DNA of 64,000 nucleotides from Dictyophora rubrovolvata (Eukaryota; Basidiomycota; Agaricomycetes; Phallales; Phallaceae): positions 1,922,001-1,986,000 of the forward strand of contig CP114121.1 of the NCBI GenBank assembly GCA_029959195.1, read 5' to 3'. A program made the position numbers and the translations under genes. Positions 34,783 through 45,517 of the stretch are shown here, piece by piece (within the stretch, counting starts at the first letter, position 1; every line of letters begins with the position of its first letter). The notes beneath the pieces were generated by a model. It was not told the DNA's origin. It saw only the letters and a list, made by a program, of their open reading frames with translations, and did no database searches.

Positions 34783-36003
34783 TTACGTCCTAGCATCAAT
34801 CAACCTCCTTCCGCGTTCTAGCTCGACAGCAGTTCTACTCCGCATCCCCGCCTTCTTTTCTGGTCTTCTTGCTCTGCCACCGATGCCATTTCCCATGCCA
34901 AGAGGCTGATGTCCGGAATGCAGCATCATGATAGTTGTTTTAACGACATTTATCTTATTCCTACTTCCCCAGATCTTCGCGCTGGCGTCTTTAATACCGG
35001 CTGCCTTGAATACTTGGTGAATACCAGGTGCACACATAAGACCGAATCCAACAGGACGCGGCCGCATATGTAATCGAGTTGATCCAAACTTGAGTTCCAT
35101 TTCCGACCATAGAGTACGGTTTTCAAATCTGTCTACGTAGTCGATATTGCGTACGGCTTCGGCAAAAGCATTATCCATAGCTTGAGCAGGTTCTTCTGCT
35201 TTTCCTTCTCCAATACCGACTAGTCCATTTCCATTTCCAACAACTACAAGAGCGTAACGGGAATGTGCTTTACCTTTTCCAGTCTGATGCGTACGACGTA
35301 ATTGGACCAAAGGATAACGATGCAAGCGGTCGAGTTCGTTGAAAGGAATGGGAAGATGATGTAAAGGCGAGCGAATTTCATTTTCGTCTACTGAGCCTGC
35401 CCCGGAAACTTCATCAATATCATTGATATTAAATGGTTTATCAAATTCCGGATCGTGGTCTTTGTGAATTTCTTCTAGGTCAAAGAACATTGGGGTCCAG
35501 TTGGTATCGAGAACATGGGAATCATAGCGTATAAGAGCGCGTTTGGAGGATTGGAACGCGTGCCGTTCAGTATTGTCCCACACAGGGTCGGGAAGAGCAT
35601 AGAAATGCGAAGGTTTGGTGGTCAAATCTGCCAAATTTCTACCTGTCAGTCCACGACCGCTGGCAGAACCACTAGCATCTGGGGAGAGAACAATTTGTGG
35701 ACCATCAACTTCATCGTCTTCGCCTTCCTCAATCATTTTCAAAATATCATCTCCGCTTAGGACTATTTCGTCGGCGTCCTCTTCAACAAGCTCAGCATTT
35801 TCAGGACTACCCTTGCTTGGAAATGAACCGCGGGTGTCCGAGCTCGAGAGGAGATCTGGGGTTGTAGACGAGGCTCTGGAATCGTCGTCAATTTTCTGTC
35901 CGTTTGAATTTTGCGAAGCCGTCGAATTCCACCGTTGTGTACTTATTCGAAAAGAGTATCGAGAGCAAAACGCGCGTTGGAGACTATGTCTAAACAAAGG
36001 CAT
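34783..36003 (-). CDS. MRPS5: Mitochondrial small-subunit ribosomal protein uS5m
   Basis: A single exon of 406 residues, unusual among these intron-rich neighbours. The presequence MPLFRHSLQRAFCSRYSFR is followed by an acidic linker. The uS5 double-stranded RNA-binding and C-terminal domains begin about residue 235: RRTHQTGKGKAHSRYALVV, GNGLVGIGEGKAEEPAQAM, MRPRPVGFGLMCAPGIHQV and GIKDASAKIWGSRNKINVV. The long N-terminal extension (~230 residues) is usual for fungal mitochondrial uS5. It sits in the body of the mitochondrial 37S subunit near the mRNA entry. It is head-to-head with NKAP over 166 bp. Confidence 0.93.
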   Translation of the reverse strand: MPLFRHSLQRAFCSRYSFRISTQRWNSTASQNSNGQKIDDDSRASSTTPDLLSSSDTRGSFPSKGSPENAELVEEDADEIVLSGDDILKMIEEGEDDEVDGPQIVLSPDASGSASGRGLTGRNLADLTTKPSHFYALPDPVWDNTERHAFQSSKRALIRYDSHVLDTNWTPMFFDLEEIHKDHDPEFDKPFNINDIDEVSGAGSVDENEIRSPLHHLPIPFNELDRLHRYPLVQLRRTHQTGKGKAHSRYALVVVGNGNGLVGIGEGKAEEPAQAMDNAFAEAVRNIDYVDRFENRTLWSEMELKFGSTRLHMRPRPVGFGLMCAPGIHQVFKAAGIKDASAKIWGSRNKINVVKTTIMMLHSGHQPLGMGNGIGGRARRPEKKAGMRSRTAVELERGRRLIDART

Positions 36004-36169
36004 AATTATTTCATATACCCTATGAACAATCGCTCAGTGTAATATTAACAAAATATACTGAAATGCTTACCGAGGAAAGCTGAAAAAAAGCAAGACGGAG
36101 CGGCGATTTCTCCAACCAAGGGCGCTTACTAAACAAGATTATCTCAGCAGCAAAGCCTGGACAAGAACC
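36004..36169. promoter_or_regulatory. 166-bp bidirectional promoter of uS5m and NKAP
   Basis: Diverging start codons are separated by 166 bp. The piece includes AT-rich DNA and no distinctive motif that I could name. Confidence 0.4.
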
Positions 36170-37486
36170 ATGGCCACCGTTCATCCCAGCAGGATGGGTT
36201 TAGTCCCCCAAGGAAACGGTGATTATTCTCATCGCTCTCATTATCACTCTCGTAGTCGGACTCCAGAGCCAAAGCGAAACAGAAGTAGGAGTAACAGTCC
36301 GGGTCGGGAAGGAGAACGTGGCAGAGACCATGGTGGCCGCAGACATTCCCCAGAGTACGACGAATATTCCAAAGAAACAAACCCTGCACCTTGGCATTCT
36401 CAAAGTAATATGTATCCCGAGCGAAGAGAAGGAAGAGGAAGGAGAGATAATTATTATCAAACCGGGAGTAGTGACTGGTTTACACAGTTCGTATTATATT
36501 AGTTTTGTTCTTTTTCGCTGTTTCTTATGTTTTATCAAGTCGCCAGCAATTACGAGATAATGGGCGGATTTCTATATGGCCCCCTTCACCGAAAGCTCCG
36601 GAACGTAGCTTGTATGATTTTTATCTTCTATTTTATATCTGTTTTGTTGACTTTTAAAATGACAAGGTCCCGATCGAGGTCGAGGTCACCTCGTAGAAAA
36701 CGCCACAAGAAGAGAAGCCGTCGACATGATAAATCCGTAACACCATCATCAGAAACAGACTCTTCTGAAGAAGAGCGAAGACGTAAAGAGAAAAGAGCTC
36801 ATAAACGTCGAGAAAAAGAAGAGCAGCGCGAATCAAAGAGAAGACGACACCACGAACGACGGGAGCGAACCAGATCGAAATCTGTTGAAGAACAGAGTCG
36901 ACAACGGAGGGGTCGGACAAAGACTAGATCACCTAGTCCAGAACCTGATGACGGAGATGGAGAATGGGTTGAAAAACCAGCTGCGAATACATTGACTTCG
37001 CTCATGGCTCCATCCACAATTACTCAACCCGCCATCAAAAATGGTACGGCAGCAGCGGTGGCGCAAAATGATGACGAATCTGATACAGAACTCGGGCCTC
37101 AACCTGCGTTTAAGACCTCGGCAAAAGTGGATGAACGAGCTTACGGTGGTTCTCTCCTCCGAGGTGAAGGTAGCGCGATGGCAGCTTTTCTGGCAGAGGA
37201 TACCAATGCACGTATCCCTCGTCGTGGTGAAATCGGTTTGGCTTCCGATCAAATTGCCTCATTTGAAGCAGCTGGTTATGTTATGAGCGGTAGTCGACAC
37301 AGACGAATGAATGCAGTTCGGTTGAGGAAGGAAAATCAGGTTATCAGTGCGGAGGAAAAGAGAGGTATTCTTAAATTGCAGAAGGAGGAGCGGGGACGCA
37401 GAGAAGAGTTGCTTCGGGAGGAATTTAAGGAATTGATGCAGGACAAACTTAAGGTTGCTGGAACGAAGCAGCCGCAGCCGCAGTAG
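36170..37486 (+). CDS. NKAP: NKAP-like spliceosome-associated protein
   Basis: Three exons (36170-36486, 36540-36611, 36667-37486) encode 402 residues. The N-terminal half is Arg/Ser/His-rich with SR-type dipeptides. The short second exon encodes ISIWPPSPKAPE, the small conserved motif before the RS tract. The C-terminal SynMuv/NKAP domain reads YGGSLLRGEGSAMAAF, RIPRRGEIGLASDQIASFE, GYVMSGSRHRRMNAVRLRK and ENQVISAEEKRGI. NKAP proteins bind RNA and the spliceosome and are also tied to transcriptional repression. The first intron donor (CA|GTTCGT) is weak; a nearby GTATTA would give a two-residue variant. Confidence 0.9.
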
Positions 37487-37937
37487 ATATTGTACATATG
37501 AGTGTATTATTCCATTTATGTTGTGTATATTTCTTGTAACGTTTACTTCAGCCTTATTATTCTCCGCCAGCAATCGTTGACGGGTCTCGGAATGAATTGA
37601 TTCATTTTCGATAAAACCCATTGCTTACTTAACTACGATCCAAGTACCGTAACCGGGATTTCAGGATGATGGTTAACAACAAGCTACTACCAATTCACTC
37701 AACATGAGTGAGAAACATAAACTACACAAAAACGGAACCATAAAGCGCTGAAAAGAAGGAGCAAGTGGATATAATCAGGAATGGTGTAATGCATGCCATA
37801 AATGCCCAAGTCTACGCTGAATGTGATGAAGAAGGAAAAATTGATACATGATGGTGAATGATGGTTAATGATATATTGCGTGAATAAGCCTTTCATTAAG
37901 GCGGAAAAAAAAGCATGAAATAAAAAAAAACCGCGTC
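37487..37937. other. Convergent 3' spacer
   Basis: Between the NKAP stop and the kinase stop. Contains poly-A and AT runs near 37900-37930 that may serve the minus-strand transcript end. No gene was seen. Confidence 0.45.
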
Positions 37938-39467
37938 TTAGTCAATGACCATGAAATCTTCTTTCGTCAACCGTCGTCGCTTGTCTACTTCACAAACGTA
38001 CCAGGAAACACGTTCTCGGAATACCGAACAGTCGGTGAGCCCAGGGGGACTTTCCCATGCATTCTGCTTCCGCTCCTCAAACGATACCAGTCCACCGAGA
38101 TCCAAACATAACAACATCATACCGAAAGAGTATGCGTCAGCCAGTAAAGGATCGGTACATTGAGACATTAATATTTCTGGCGCAGAAAAGGGCCTTGTTC
38201 CCTGATGAATCTGCTCCTTTTTCGCGGGCTCAGATGGTTGGTAATAAGTACTGCTCCCGCTGCTCGCGTAAGTTGTTCCATTCAACATTGAGGTGGGAGA
38301 TTGTGCACGGGTGGACGTATACGAAGGATGTCTCTCTCTTCCAAGTTGTAAGGTAATATGATGGCTGTCGGGTGAAATGGCAACTGACTGAGTAGTAGAC
38401 GTGCGTTGGGTGAGAGGCGGGCGATGGGAGTTGTAGTATTGGTGATAATGGTGAGTCGAGGAGGGCTGTGTATGTTTGTAGGAAGCGGATGGAGAGGACA
38501 TTCCAAAGATGGACATGTCGGGTTCTGGAGGAGGATCTGAAGATGGAATGAATGTGGAAGTAATACTGGTACTGCGTCCGAAATCAAGTATTTTAAGTGT
38601 CCCCGTGCGAGTTACAAGGACATTAAGGAGAGAGAGATCTCCATGAGAAAGGCCGAATGAATGAAGGTATGTCAATCCATCCAAAAGTTGGTCATGCATG
38701 TTGATTTTTTTGGACCGGTCCAACGGTCCTTCAAGGAGAAGACGGTGAAGACTTGTGCCCTCTATGAATTCAAGTACCATTCCGACACCTTCAAGGGAGC
38801 CGAGATAGGCGGGGAAGTTGCGGTGTTGGTTTTTGAGGGCGGAATATACACGCAGCTCTGCAAGGAACTGGGCAAGAACATCAGGCGCATTGGTTTGAAC
38901 TTCACCGTTAATTTCCATTTGAACGATGTCTGGTTTTTTAACGATACATTTGAAAATTTCAGACGTGGATCCAGATGCAAAAGGGAGCAACCGGGCTGTC
39001 GGATTTTGAGGAGCTGGGAACGGGAATGGGGGTTGAGAATGCTGAATAAATGGGGAAGGTGAAGGCGGGGGATGATGAACAAAGATAGACGAAGGGTGAA
39101 TAGGTGGATGAAATAGAGGTGGTGATACGTCGACTGGTGGCCGGTCACAATCAATGGATAGCTTGGATGGAGGGGGTGGTGGTACGCGTAAAAGCTCGTC
39201 GTCGACACCGGCCTCCTCTTCAACATCAATGACTGCATAATTGTGGTGATAAATAGATCTGCTGAGAAAGAAGGCATAATTTGAGAAAAATATGCACGTA
39301 CGCCACCAATTATGTTTGCTCGTAAGCGTTAGACGTTGACTTCCTTTGTTCACGGGCTTTTTATTACTACCATTTCCGGGAGCTGAATTTGACTTTCGTT
39401 TTGTTGTTGAAGGCTGTGCTGGAGAATGTAACAGAGACGTACCCATTGTAATGGATGGGGGAGACAT
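37938..39467 (-). CDS. Divergent protein kinase-like protein
   Basis: One open frame of 509 residues starting MSPPSITMG. After a Ser/Pro/His-rich leader, the kinase fold starts near residue 158. The Gly loop is degenerate (ASGSTSEIFKC). The lysine lies in IVKKP and the helix-C glutamate in FLAELRVY. The catalytic loop reads HGDLSLLNVLV (HGD in place of HRD, with the metal-binding Asn) and the metal loop DFGRS. The activation segment then carries an insert of about 95 residues rich in Ser, Pro and Tyr before RPFSAPE. DAYSFGMMLLCLDLGG follows. The catalytic Asp, Asn and DFG are kept, so activity is plausible, but the family is not recognised. A small in-frame GT...AG stretch near codon 55 could be an intron but is under 40 nt, so I left it in. 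Confidence 0.7.
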   Translation of the reverse strand: MSPPSITMGTSLLHSPAQPSTTKRKSNSAPGNGSNKKPVNKGSQRLTLTSKHNWWRTCIFFSNYAFFLSRSIYHHNYAVIDVEEEAGVDDELLRVPPPPPSKLSIDCDRPPVDVSPPLFHPPIHPSSIFVHHPPPSPSPFIQHSQPPFPFPAPQNPTARLLPFASGSTSEIFKCIVKKPDIVQMEINGEVQTNAPDVLAQFLAELRVYSALKNQHRNFPAYLGSLEGVGMVLEFIEGTSLHRLLLEGPLDRSKKINMHDQLLDGLTYLHSFGLSHGDLSLLNVLVTRTGTLKILDFGRSTSITSTFIPSSDPPPEPDMSIFGMSSPSASYKHTQPSSTHHYHQYYNSHRPPLTQRTSTTQSVAISPDSHHITLQLGRERHPSYTSTRAQSPTSMLNGTTYASSGSSTYYQPSEPAKKEQIHQGTRPFSAPEILMSQCTDPLLADAYSFGMMLLCLDLGGLVSFEERKQNAWESPPGLTDCSVFRERVSWYVCEVDKRRRLTKEDFMVID

Positions 39468-40140
39468 TCCAAAGGTCGTTGCGTCCGGTGTTATATATAG
39501 GAGGTGTGATTACGAAAGGCGCCCATTTGAAGATATTGATAAGCCACGTTCGTCTTGGCGCGCGAGAAATCACATTCAACTCTGAATTTCCTTGGCAGGC
39601 GGCAAAACTCCAATTCAATCCTTTCTGATCTGCTTCATTTCCCTGAATTCATTGAAGAAAAAAAGGGACATTGTAGCATGAAAAAACGCATCCGCGAGAG
39701 GAGTGAAGCTAGTGAAGTCTAACAGCACACGTAGCAGTGATGGATTGAGCTGTGACGTGGAGCCTGGACCTGATAGCTAAATTAGAACTTCATTGGGTAC
39801 AGGGCCAATCATCCCTGAAGCTTGAAGGTTATACCCCGAATCCTGTTAACAATGTGAAAGTAACGCAGCTCACTGTTAGTAGCGAGATTATTTTATGGTA
39901 AACCTCCCAAACAAGGAATTTGTGGCGATATATTGATGAATTCAATGAATTTGAAACCATTTCGTCTAGTCGGTTAGTTAAAACCTGTTAAAGCTCGTCT
40001 TGGCCAATTCAACTGAGACTTCAATAAAGGATAACCCTGTGACCTCCTGTGACATAAAGGCATGTAAGCGCTTGTAAAAGACTTGTACAAGACTTGGAAA
40101 ACTACATGCCCCCTTACATCCCCATTCTACTTCAGATTCG
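39468..40140. other. Spacer without a recognised gene
   Basis: Includes the kinase promoter side and unassigned AT-rich DNA up to family copy C. Frames here overlap nothing coherent. Confidence 0.4.
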
Positions 40141-40870
40141 TCTCTTGTGTCCCTCTTTGAGGGACGACTTATTGATAAACCACGACTCAAGCTTAGAAAG
40201 ACAAATATTTCATCGGGGGGCCGTATTGAATATAAGGTGCACACCATTCATCAACGAGTCTACTTATACCTCCTCATCCAAACTATCATAGATATTCATA
40301 GTAGGAGGAGTGCTCCTCATCGTGATTGAGATCAAGAGGCTTGACCTCAAGACCCAGAATATAGCTCGGTTACTGGCTGAACTTTTAGGTGCGTCCATCG
40401 GCTGTCCTCATCATGGCTCAAATATCTGATTTAAATGTTTAGCTGTGGCAGCAGAAAATGAGAAGATACCGGATTTTAAAAACCTCAAGGTCCACGGCAT
40501 GCTAACCAACTTAACCGAGGTTTATTTCTACACTCTCAACCCGGCCACACAGGCATTTTCCCGGGAAACATCATCGGAGTCGGTTTTAGAAAGGCGAGAC
40601 TTCCTCAAGGGGATGATAACAAGTGTGTTTCTATGCCTTGTCTTTGTGTACATACTGATTTGACTTGCAGTTACGAACAAGGTGTTCATTGTTGTGTTCA
40701 CGTCATTTGTTGGGGTGCTTGAGAGCACGCGCAGGAGAGAAAACGGCGATGTGAGTCAAGTAAACCTAAATTAGAAGCTTGTCACTTACAAGACATACTT
40801 GCCTCCGGATCAGTTTGAAGGTCCGGGTTCCCGTGGTTGTAATTCGTATCATCCCACATCGCAAGGGAGA
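40141..40870 (+). pseudogene. Repeated-family gene, copy C (truncated)
   Basis: Plus strand. Carries the middle of the family only: SLFEGRLIDKPRLKL, SSGGRIEYK, then IFIVGGVLLIVIEIKR after a conserved intron. ALARLLAELL-type sequence, VHGMLTNLTEVYFYTLNPA and a helix with FTSFVGVLEST follow. The conserved head (KRK and YRLP blocks) and the charged tail are missing, and at least one further break is apparent. The two internal introns are about 90 percent alike to those of copy A by eye. It is a relic of the same unit in opposite orientation. Confidence 0.68.
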
Positions 40871-40919
40871 TGAGGTATGTCATCTCTCAAAGATTAATAG
40901 AGTCATTAGCTGATTTTTA

Positions 40920-41240
40920 TCTCTCAGTGGATACAACACATTGCAACACATTGTTGCTAATCGACCTTTTAATGAACCGGTGCATGACATGAGTATTGAT
41001 GTCATACAAAATGGGCTGTTATGTATCCCGCTAATCCACACCCACCTCGACACTCAAGCTGCTTTGATTTTGAAGGTATTTGGGACTTTTTTTTCAAAAT
41101 TATATCATCTCATGTGCTCATGACTCGGATACCAAATGCCATCCTAAATGAAAATGATATAGTACCTCATTGCCAACGCCCATCTCCCCGAAGGTTACAG
41201 CTATCGTCTCAACTCCCGTTATACGTACCAACAGATTGAC
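40920..41240 (+). pseudogene. Possible HNH-endonuclease-like remnant
   Basis: Two pieces of frame read DVIQNGLLCIPLIHTHLDTQ, AALILK and, after a possible intron at 41076, PNAILNENDIVPHC and RLQLSSQLPLY. The spacing of NG, H, D and a following LK(T)PN block recalls the repeated HNH proteins of Agaricomycetes (NGI...LH...FD....FLKTPNF). This is a weak match from memory, and the piece has no start and no conserved metal-binding set. It is probably dead. Confidence 0.3.
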
Positions 41241-41433
41241 GCGCCAACCAGACACGTCGATCAAATATATACGCCAGATAACAATACAGCTTTCTTGACA
41301 TCATCCACACTCCCGAAACCATCAAGCCTACCGCTCAACTACAGTTATGGCGCCACCGCAGTGAAGCGCTGGGCCGGAACCCCTCATTTCTGAACGTACC
41401 GAAGTTTTCCGTCCTACGGTGTCAGCTCCTGCC

Positions 41434-41711
41434 ATGGGTCCCTCCAAAACCTCAAGTCAGGTACATCACGAGAACTTTACTAAAAAGCGCAAATTACGGG
41501 AAACAGGCGGGGAGGGAGAGGGAGAGGCAGCTCAGGCTGGCGCTTCCTGAGATGAGATACCGGAGGCTGATCAAGAGTGGGATGAAGACGATGTCATGCT
41601 CTTCTTCTGGGCAAATTCTATACTGCAAGAGAGAGGCATAGAGATGAACAACAAAACCGTAAGATGCACATTGAAAATTGGAGATCGTCTGTCGCGACAG
41701 GCTCATAAGTA
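41434..41711 (+). pseudogene. Fragment of second repeated family (KRK-type)
   Basis: An ATG frame MGPSKTSSQVHHENFTKKRK is followed by pieces reading ERHRDEQQNRKMHIENWR in another frame. Both resemble parts of the candidate gene at 61595 (QKRKFQKQ and KKGHEHQRKMNDYNF). Several breaks and no continuous frame. Function unknown. Confidence 0.35.
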
Positions 41712-42106
41712 TGTAGTTACTTGCAACTAGACTCTGAATTGCAGTAATTTATCATCGTACTCATCTGTATGTTTATACGATATATCTATGTTTCAAGGAT
41801 ATCTGGTTGCTTGGTTTCACACTCGCATGAACCGCGAATTCGTAGTCAAGCATGCCTCGGCCAATGAACCAATTCAGTCCATTTATTTGTAATCGCTCAC
41901 GGAAATTTTCTTCTCGACTGGAGAGTGTTTCTTTTAAATTCTTCGTAAGGAAAACAGCCAGGCGCCTCAAGATCAGAGGCTTGAACCACATGCTCAGAGA
42001 ACTCAACAAGTAAATCACAAATCCCCAGATCATTTCAAAACGTAAACATACATGCAAGCACCCATGTGTACCTATTCAGTATAAAACAACTATTCCAACT
42101 CGCCTT
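41712..42106. other. Spacer
   Basis: Between the family-2 fragment and the 3' end of the GH92 gene. No feature was recognised. Confidence 0.4.
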
Positions 42107-45100
42107 TCAAAACGTGAAGCCTCCTGTTCCAAGTGAGTCTGGTAAAGCTCTATCTGCCTGACCACATCCCAAAGCTTTTTCAATGTTATTCGTAACCTTA
42201 ATTACAATCCTCGAACTCCTCGCTACCAAATCTTCAAAAGAAATCCAGCACCTTGAAGCACTGGGAATACCGTTAATCGTAACGCTTTCGACGAGAATTC
42301 GGCTGGAGTTCGGGGGGACGGCTTGAACACCTGTCGGGTCAAATCCGTCAACTTCGACAGTCGTTGATGTTCCGAAAAAGTCATTTTTCAAAGTATACTT
42401 AGATACAAGTGGAGAACCGATTAAAAGTTGCGCTGATGACGGTACAGGATACATTCCGAGGATGTGGAAAAGTAGCAGTGCGGCCATTGCCCCACTGTCG
42501 TCATTACCCGGGAGCTAAAAGAGGAGCAAGCAGCTTAGATAAAGAAAAAAAGAACAACAACGGCTGAGCAATGAGTTTGACTAACACCACCAATTCCTGT
42601 ATTAAAATTCTCAAACACGACTTTTCGAACTCTTTGGGCGGATAAATCAGGTCGGTTAGCATAGTGATAATTCCAGGCCATTTGGAAACCCGGTTCATTC
42701 CCAGCTAAGAAATAGCCTTTATTGAAGTAATGCTCTCTGCGCGGTGTGAAAAGCGAACTAAAATCATAAGAGCGTCAGCACTCACACCCGGTTTACAAAT
42801 GTCTCTGGTCCACCCATCAATCGTACAACTGTTGCCATACTTTGCGGCGCAAAAAAGCTATATTCCCTTTGAGAAAATAACATCAAGTTCCGTTCAATTG
42901 TGATTACTGGACTGAGCACGCTTACCACGAGGATGCTGGCAGTCGCAACAGCAAATATACGTCAATCAAAAGTTTGGCACTGCGCAAGTCCAACTTACAT
43001 TCATAAAATCCAACGTTGTTGTCGGTACCTCTAGCGCATGAATGACCAACGGTATCCAAGGGGGAACAGTCAACAGGATCAGTAAAAACAAAAGTTCCAT
43101 TCTGAAGAATTCAGAATTCGCTGAGATACGGTTATCAAAAGCTTACAGGCAATCTCTTTTGTGCAAACCCTGTGAAACCATCGCTAGTAACATTAGGATC
43201 CCATACGTTAACAAAATTCATGGACCGGTTTGCGTATTTTTGAATGATGGCCTCTGGCTTGTTCAACACTATACTCGCTTGGCGCACGGCAAAGTCTCCA
43301 AGAGCGTACTGGATAAAAAATATATATATGAAGGTGACTTCCAAATTTTGTAATGAGAAACAAACCTCCAGGGATCGGGAAGCCTCTCTAGTTTCTAGAC
43401 CGGTAGAGAAAGGGTCATCATAGTCTGTGGGTATGTACCCGAACAATTTCCACGCTGTATTTTGACGTCCAACTAATCAAGTTATAGGATGTGAACAAAA
43501 AAACAAGTTATCCTGAATGACTCACCGGTATACCAATCCGGGGGCTAAAGAAAAAAAATGACTTTATTTCTGTTATCAAACATCTAAAAACTCTGGAAGA
43601 CGTACTGTATTCTCGGCTGTATCAACTAAAGCTTGCCATAAATCTTCCAAAGGGACGCCAAGCTCGCCCGCATATTTGCCGTATTTTATTGCGAAGTCAC
43701 CTAGAATAGGCATTCCATCCGAACCCCCTTGTACGTAACCTCTATATTAATTGCTAATAATTTAGCCACACACCGCATATATGCACTTACGCTTGGGTGT
43801 TGGAGCGACATTCCGGAATATATCCTGATCTCAAGTCAGCCGTTGTGTAAATTTAATTGGAAATCACATTTTTGTCATTACCAGTATGTCTCCACCCATC
43901 TACGTATGCATTGACAATATCTGACCATTCCCGTGGTGACAGGATAGACAACATAGGATGAACGGTGCGGAAAGTATCCCAGGAGCTTCATATTTTGTCG
44001 AAAACAATGCATAACTCAAGAAAGAAAACAAGTGCTTACCAGAACAAGGCGTCGAAGAAGGGATATTTGTTGTCCCAGTAAGGATTTTCGTCAGTCAAAT
44101 TCGCAGGAACTAGAGCAGAGCGGTAGAGCTGCAGATCAAATCATTTTTTCAACACTTCCCATCTGAGTCAAACAACGGAATAGTTTTTTTTTTTTACCGA
44201 TGAATATAATAGTTCAACAACGGTTTGATTTTCCGTCTTCGTATCAATTTCGATACGCTGCAATACAGCTTCCCATAAGTTTTGAGACGCGCTTTGGACT
44301 GAATTCCAATCCCATTGAGTAGACGATTGTCGGGTAGACTTGAGTGTTGGAACCTCCTCTTCCGCATTTTGACATGCCCTTTGACTGCTTAAAAATGATA
44401 CTCCAAATCGAACGACGACTGTGCCGTCATTTGGACTGGGGTTCACGCGGAGTAGCAGTCCACCTTCAAAGTTAGCCGGTGAAGACGCCGCTTCGTACGG
44501 AAACGAAAGCATCGCAGACTTCGAAGTGATATTTGAATTGATATATGTTCCGTATGAAACACCGTTACTCTGAGAAATGGATACAGCCGAAAGAATATCG
44601 TAGCAGGCGTAAACCGTGTAGTTACTTGGTCCATAGCTCTAAAGCGATGTTTATATGTTCATGTGGTTATGGAATCTTCGTGAAAAGATTGACGAGTACC
44701 TGTAGAAACGTTCCGCCGAGCATTACGCGACCACTTTGGGATGAATACTGTAAACTTCCGCCTTGAAAGGAGCGTTGTAGGTCGTTCGTAAGATCAACGA
44801 CCACGTAGGCGCTTGCATTCGGAGACGAGGCGTAATCCTCGTATGTGAATCTGATCAAGCCTGCGCGTCTAGTAGAGGTCGTTTCAATTTTGACGTTGTT
44901 CTCCAGTGTCGACGTGAAGTATCCAGGGCTTGCGGCTAACGAAAAGAAGGTCAGTCAACCTTATAAGGAACGACTATATATCAAAATACCGTCCGTATTT
45001 GGAACTCTGGCCAGCTTGCGATTGTTGATTTGAACAGGACAAGATTCAAATTCGCAATTTCTGACGGGAAACAGAGGGAAATTTCCATATCCTCCATCTG

Positions 45101-45517
45101 TATTTCCACCGGTTCCCTCGTCATGGAGCAAAGATATCCCTTTTTTTATCGAGATAAACGATGGATATGAAGCAAAATCTGAAATCATACCAGTAATGTT
45201 CCCGTCCAAGCTGATATAACCCGCTTGACGTGGCGTAATGTCCACATCTATACCAACCTAAACAGGAGCATAAATAAGTGAATGATTTGAAAACTGGTGA
45301 AATGAGTGCCCACTTTCGCCATAGCATGGGGTATAGCAGCGCCGGGGAATGCATTTCCACCACTGCCCCCACCTGCGCCTGTCTCCGTTCCAATGAAGAG
45401 ATTAACCAAAGAGGTCAATTCTACATGATTCGACGCAGAGCTGGATGTCGCGGAGGTACATGCTGCTGCTAGTACCACGGACAGTAACTGGATTAATCGA
45501 CGAAATTGAGAAACCAT
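42107..45517 (-). CDS. Secreted GH92 alpha-1,2-mannosidase
   Basis: About fifteen introns, minus strand. The start MVSQFRRLIQLLSVVLAA is a signal peptide. The N-terminal beta-sandwich has LVNLFIGTETGAGGGSGGN, FPGAAIPHAMAKVG, ISLLHDEGTGG and GYGNFPLFPV. The (alpha/alpha)6 catalytic domain follows with FWSWDTFRTVHPM, ESSSWEYSFFAPQ, NEPGFQMAWNYHYANRP and GGLPGNDDSGAMAALLLFH. The GNDDSG block, acidic residues and Trp/Tyr clusters are those of family GH92, which removes alpha-mannose from glycans outside the cell. Two exons are tiny: 42926-42935 (10 nt, within the SSSW block) and 43526-43544 (19 nt). The stop follows GTGGFTF. Confidence 0.92.
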
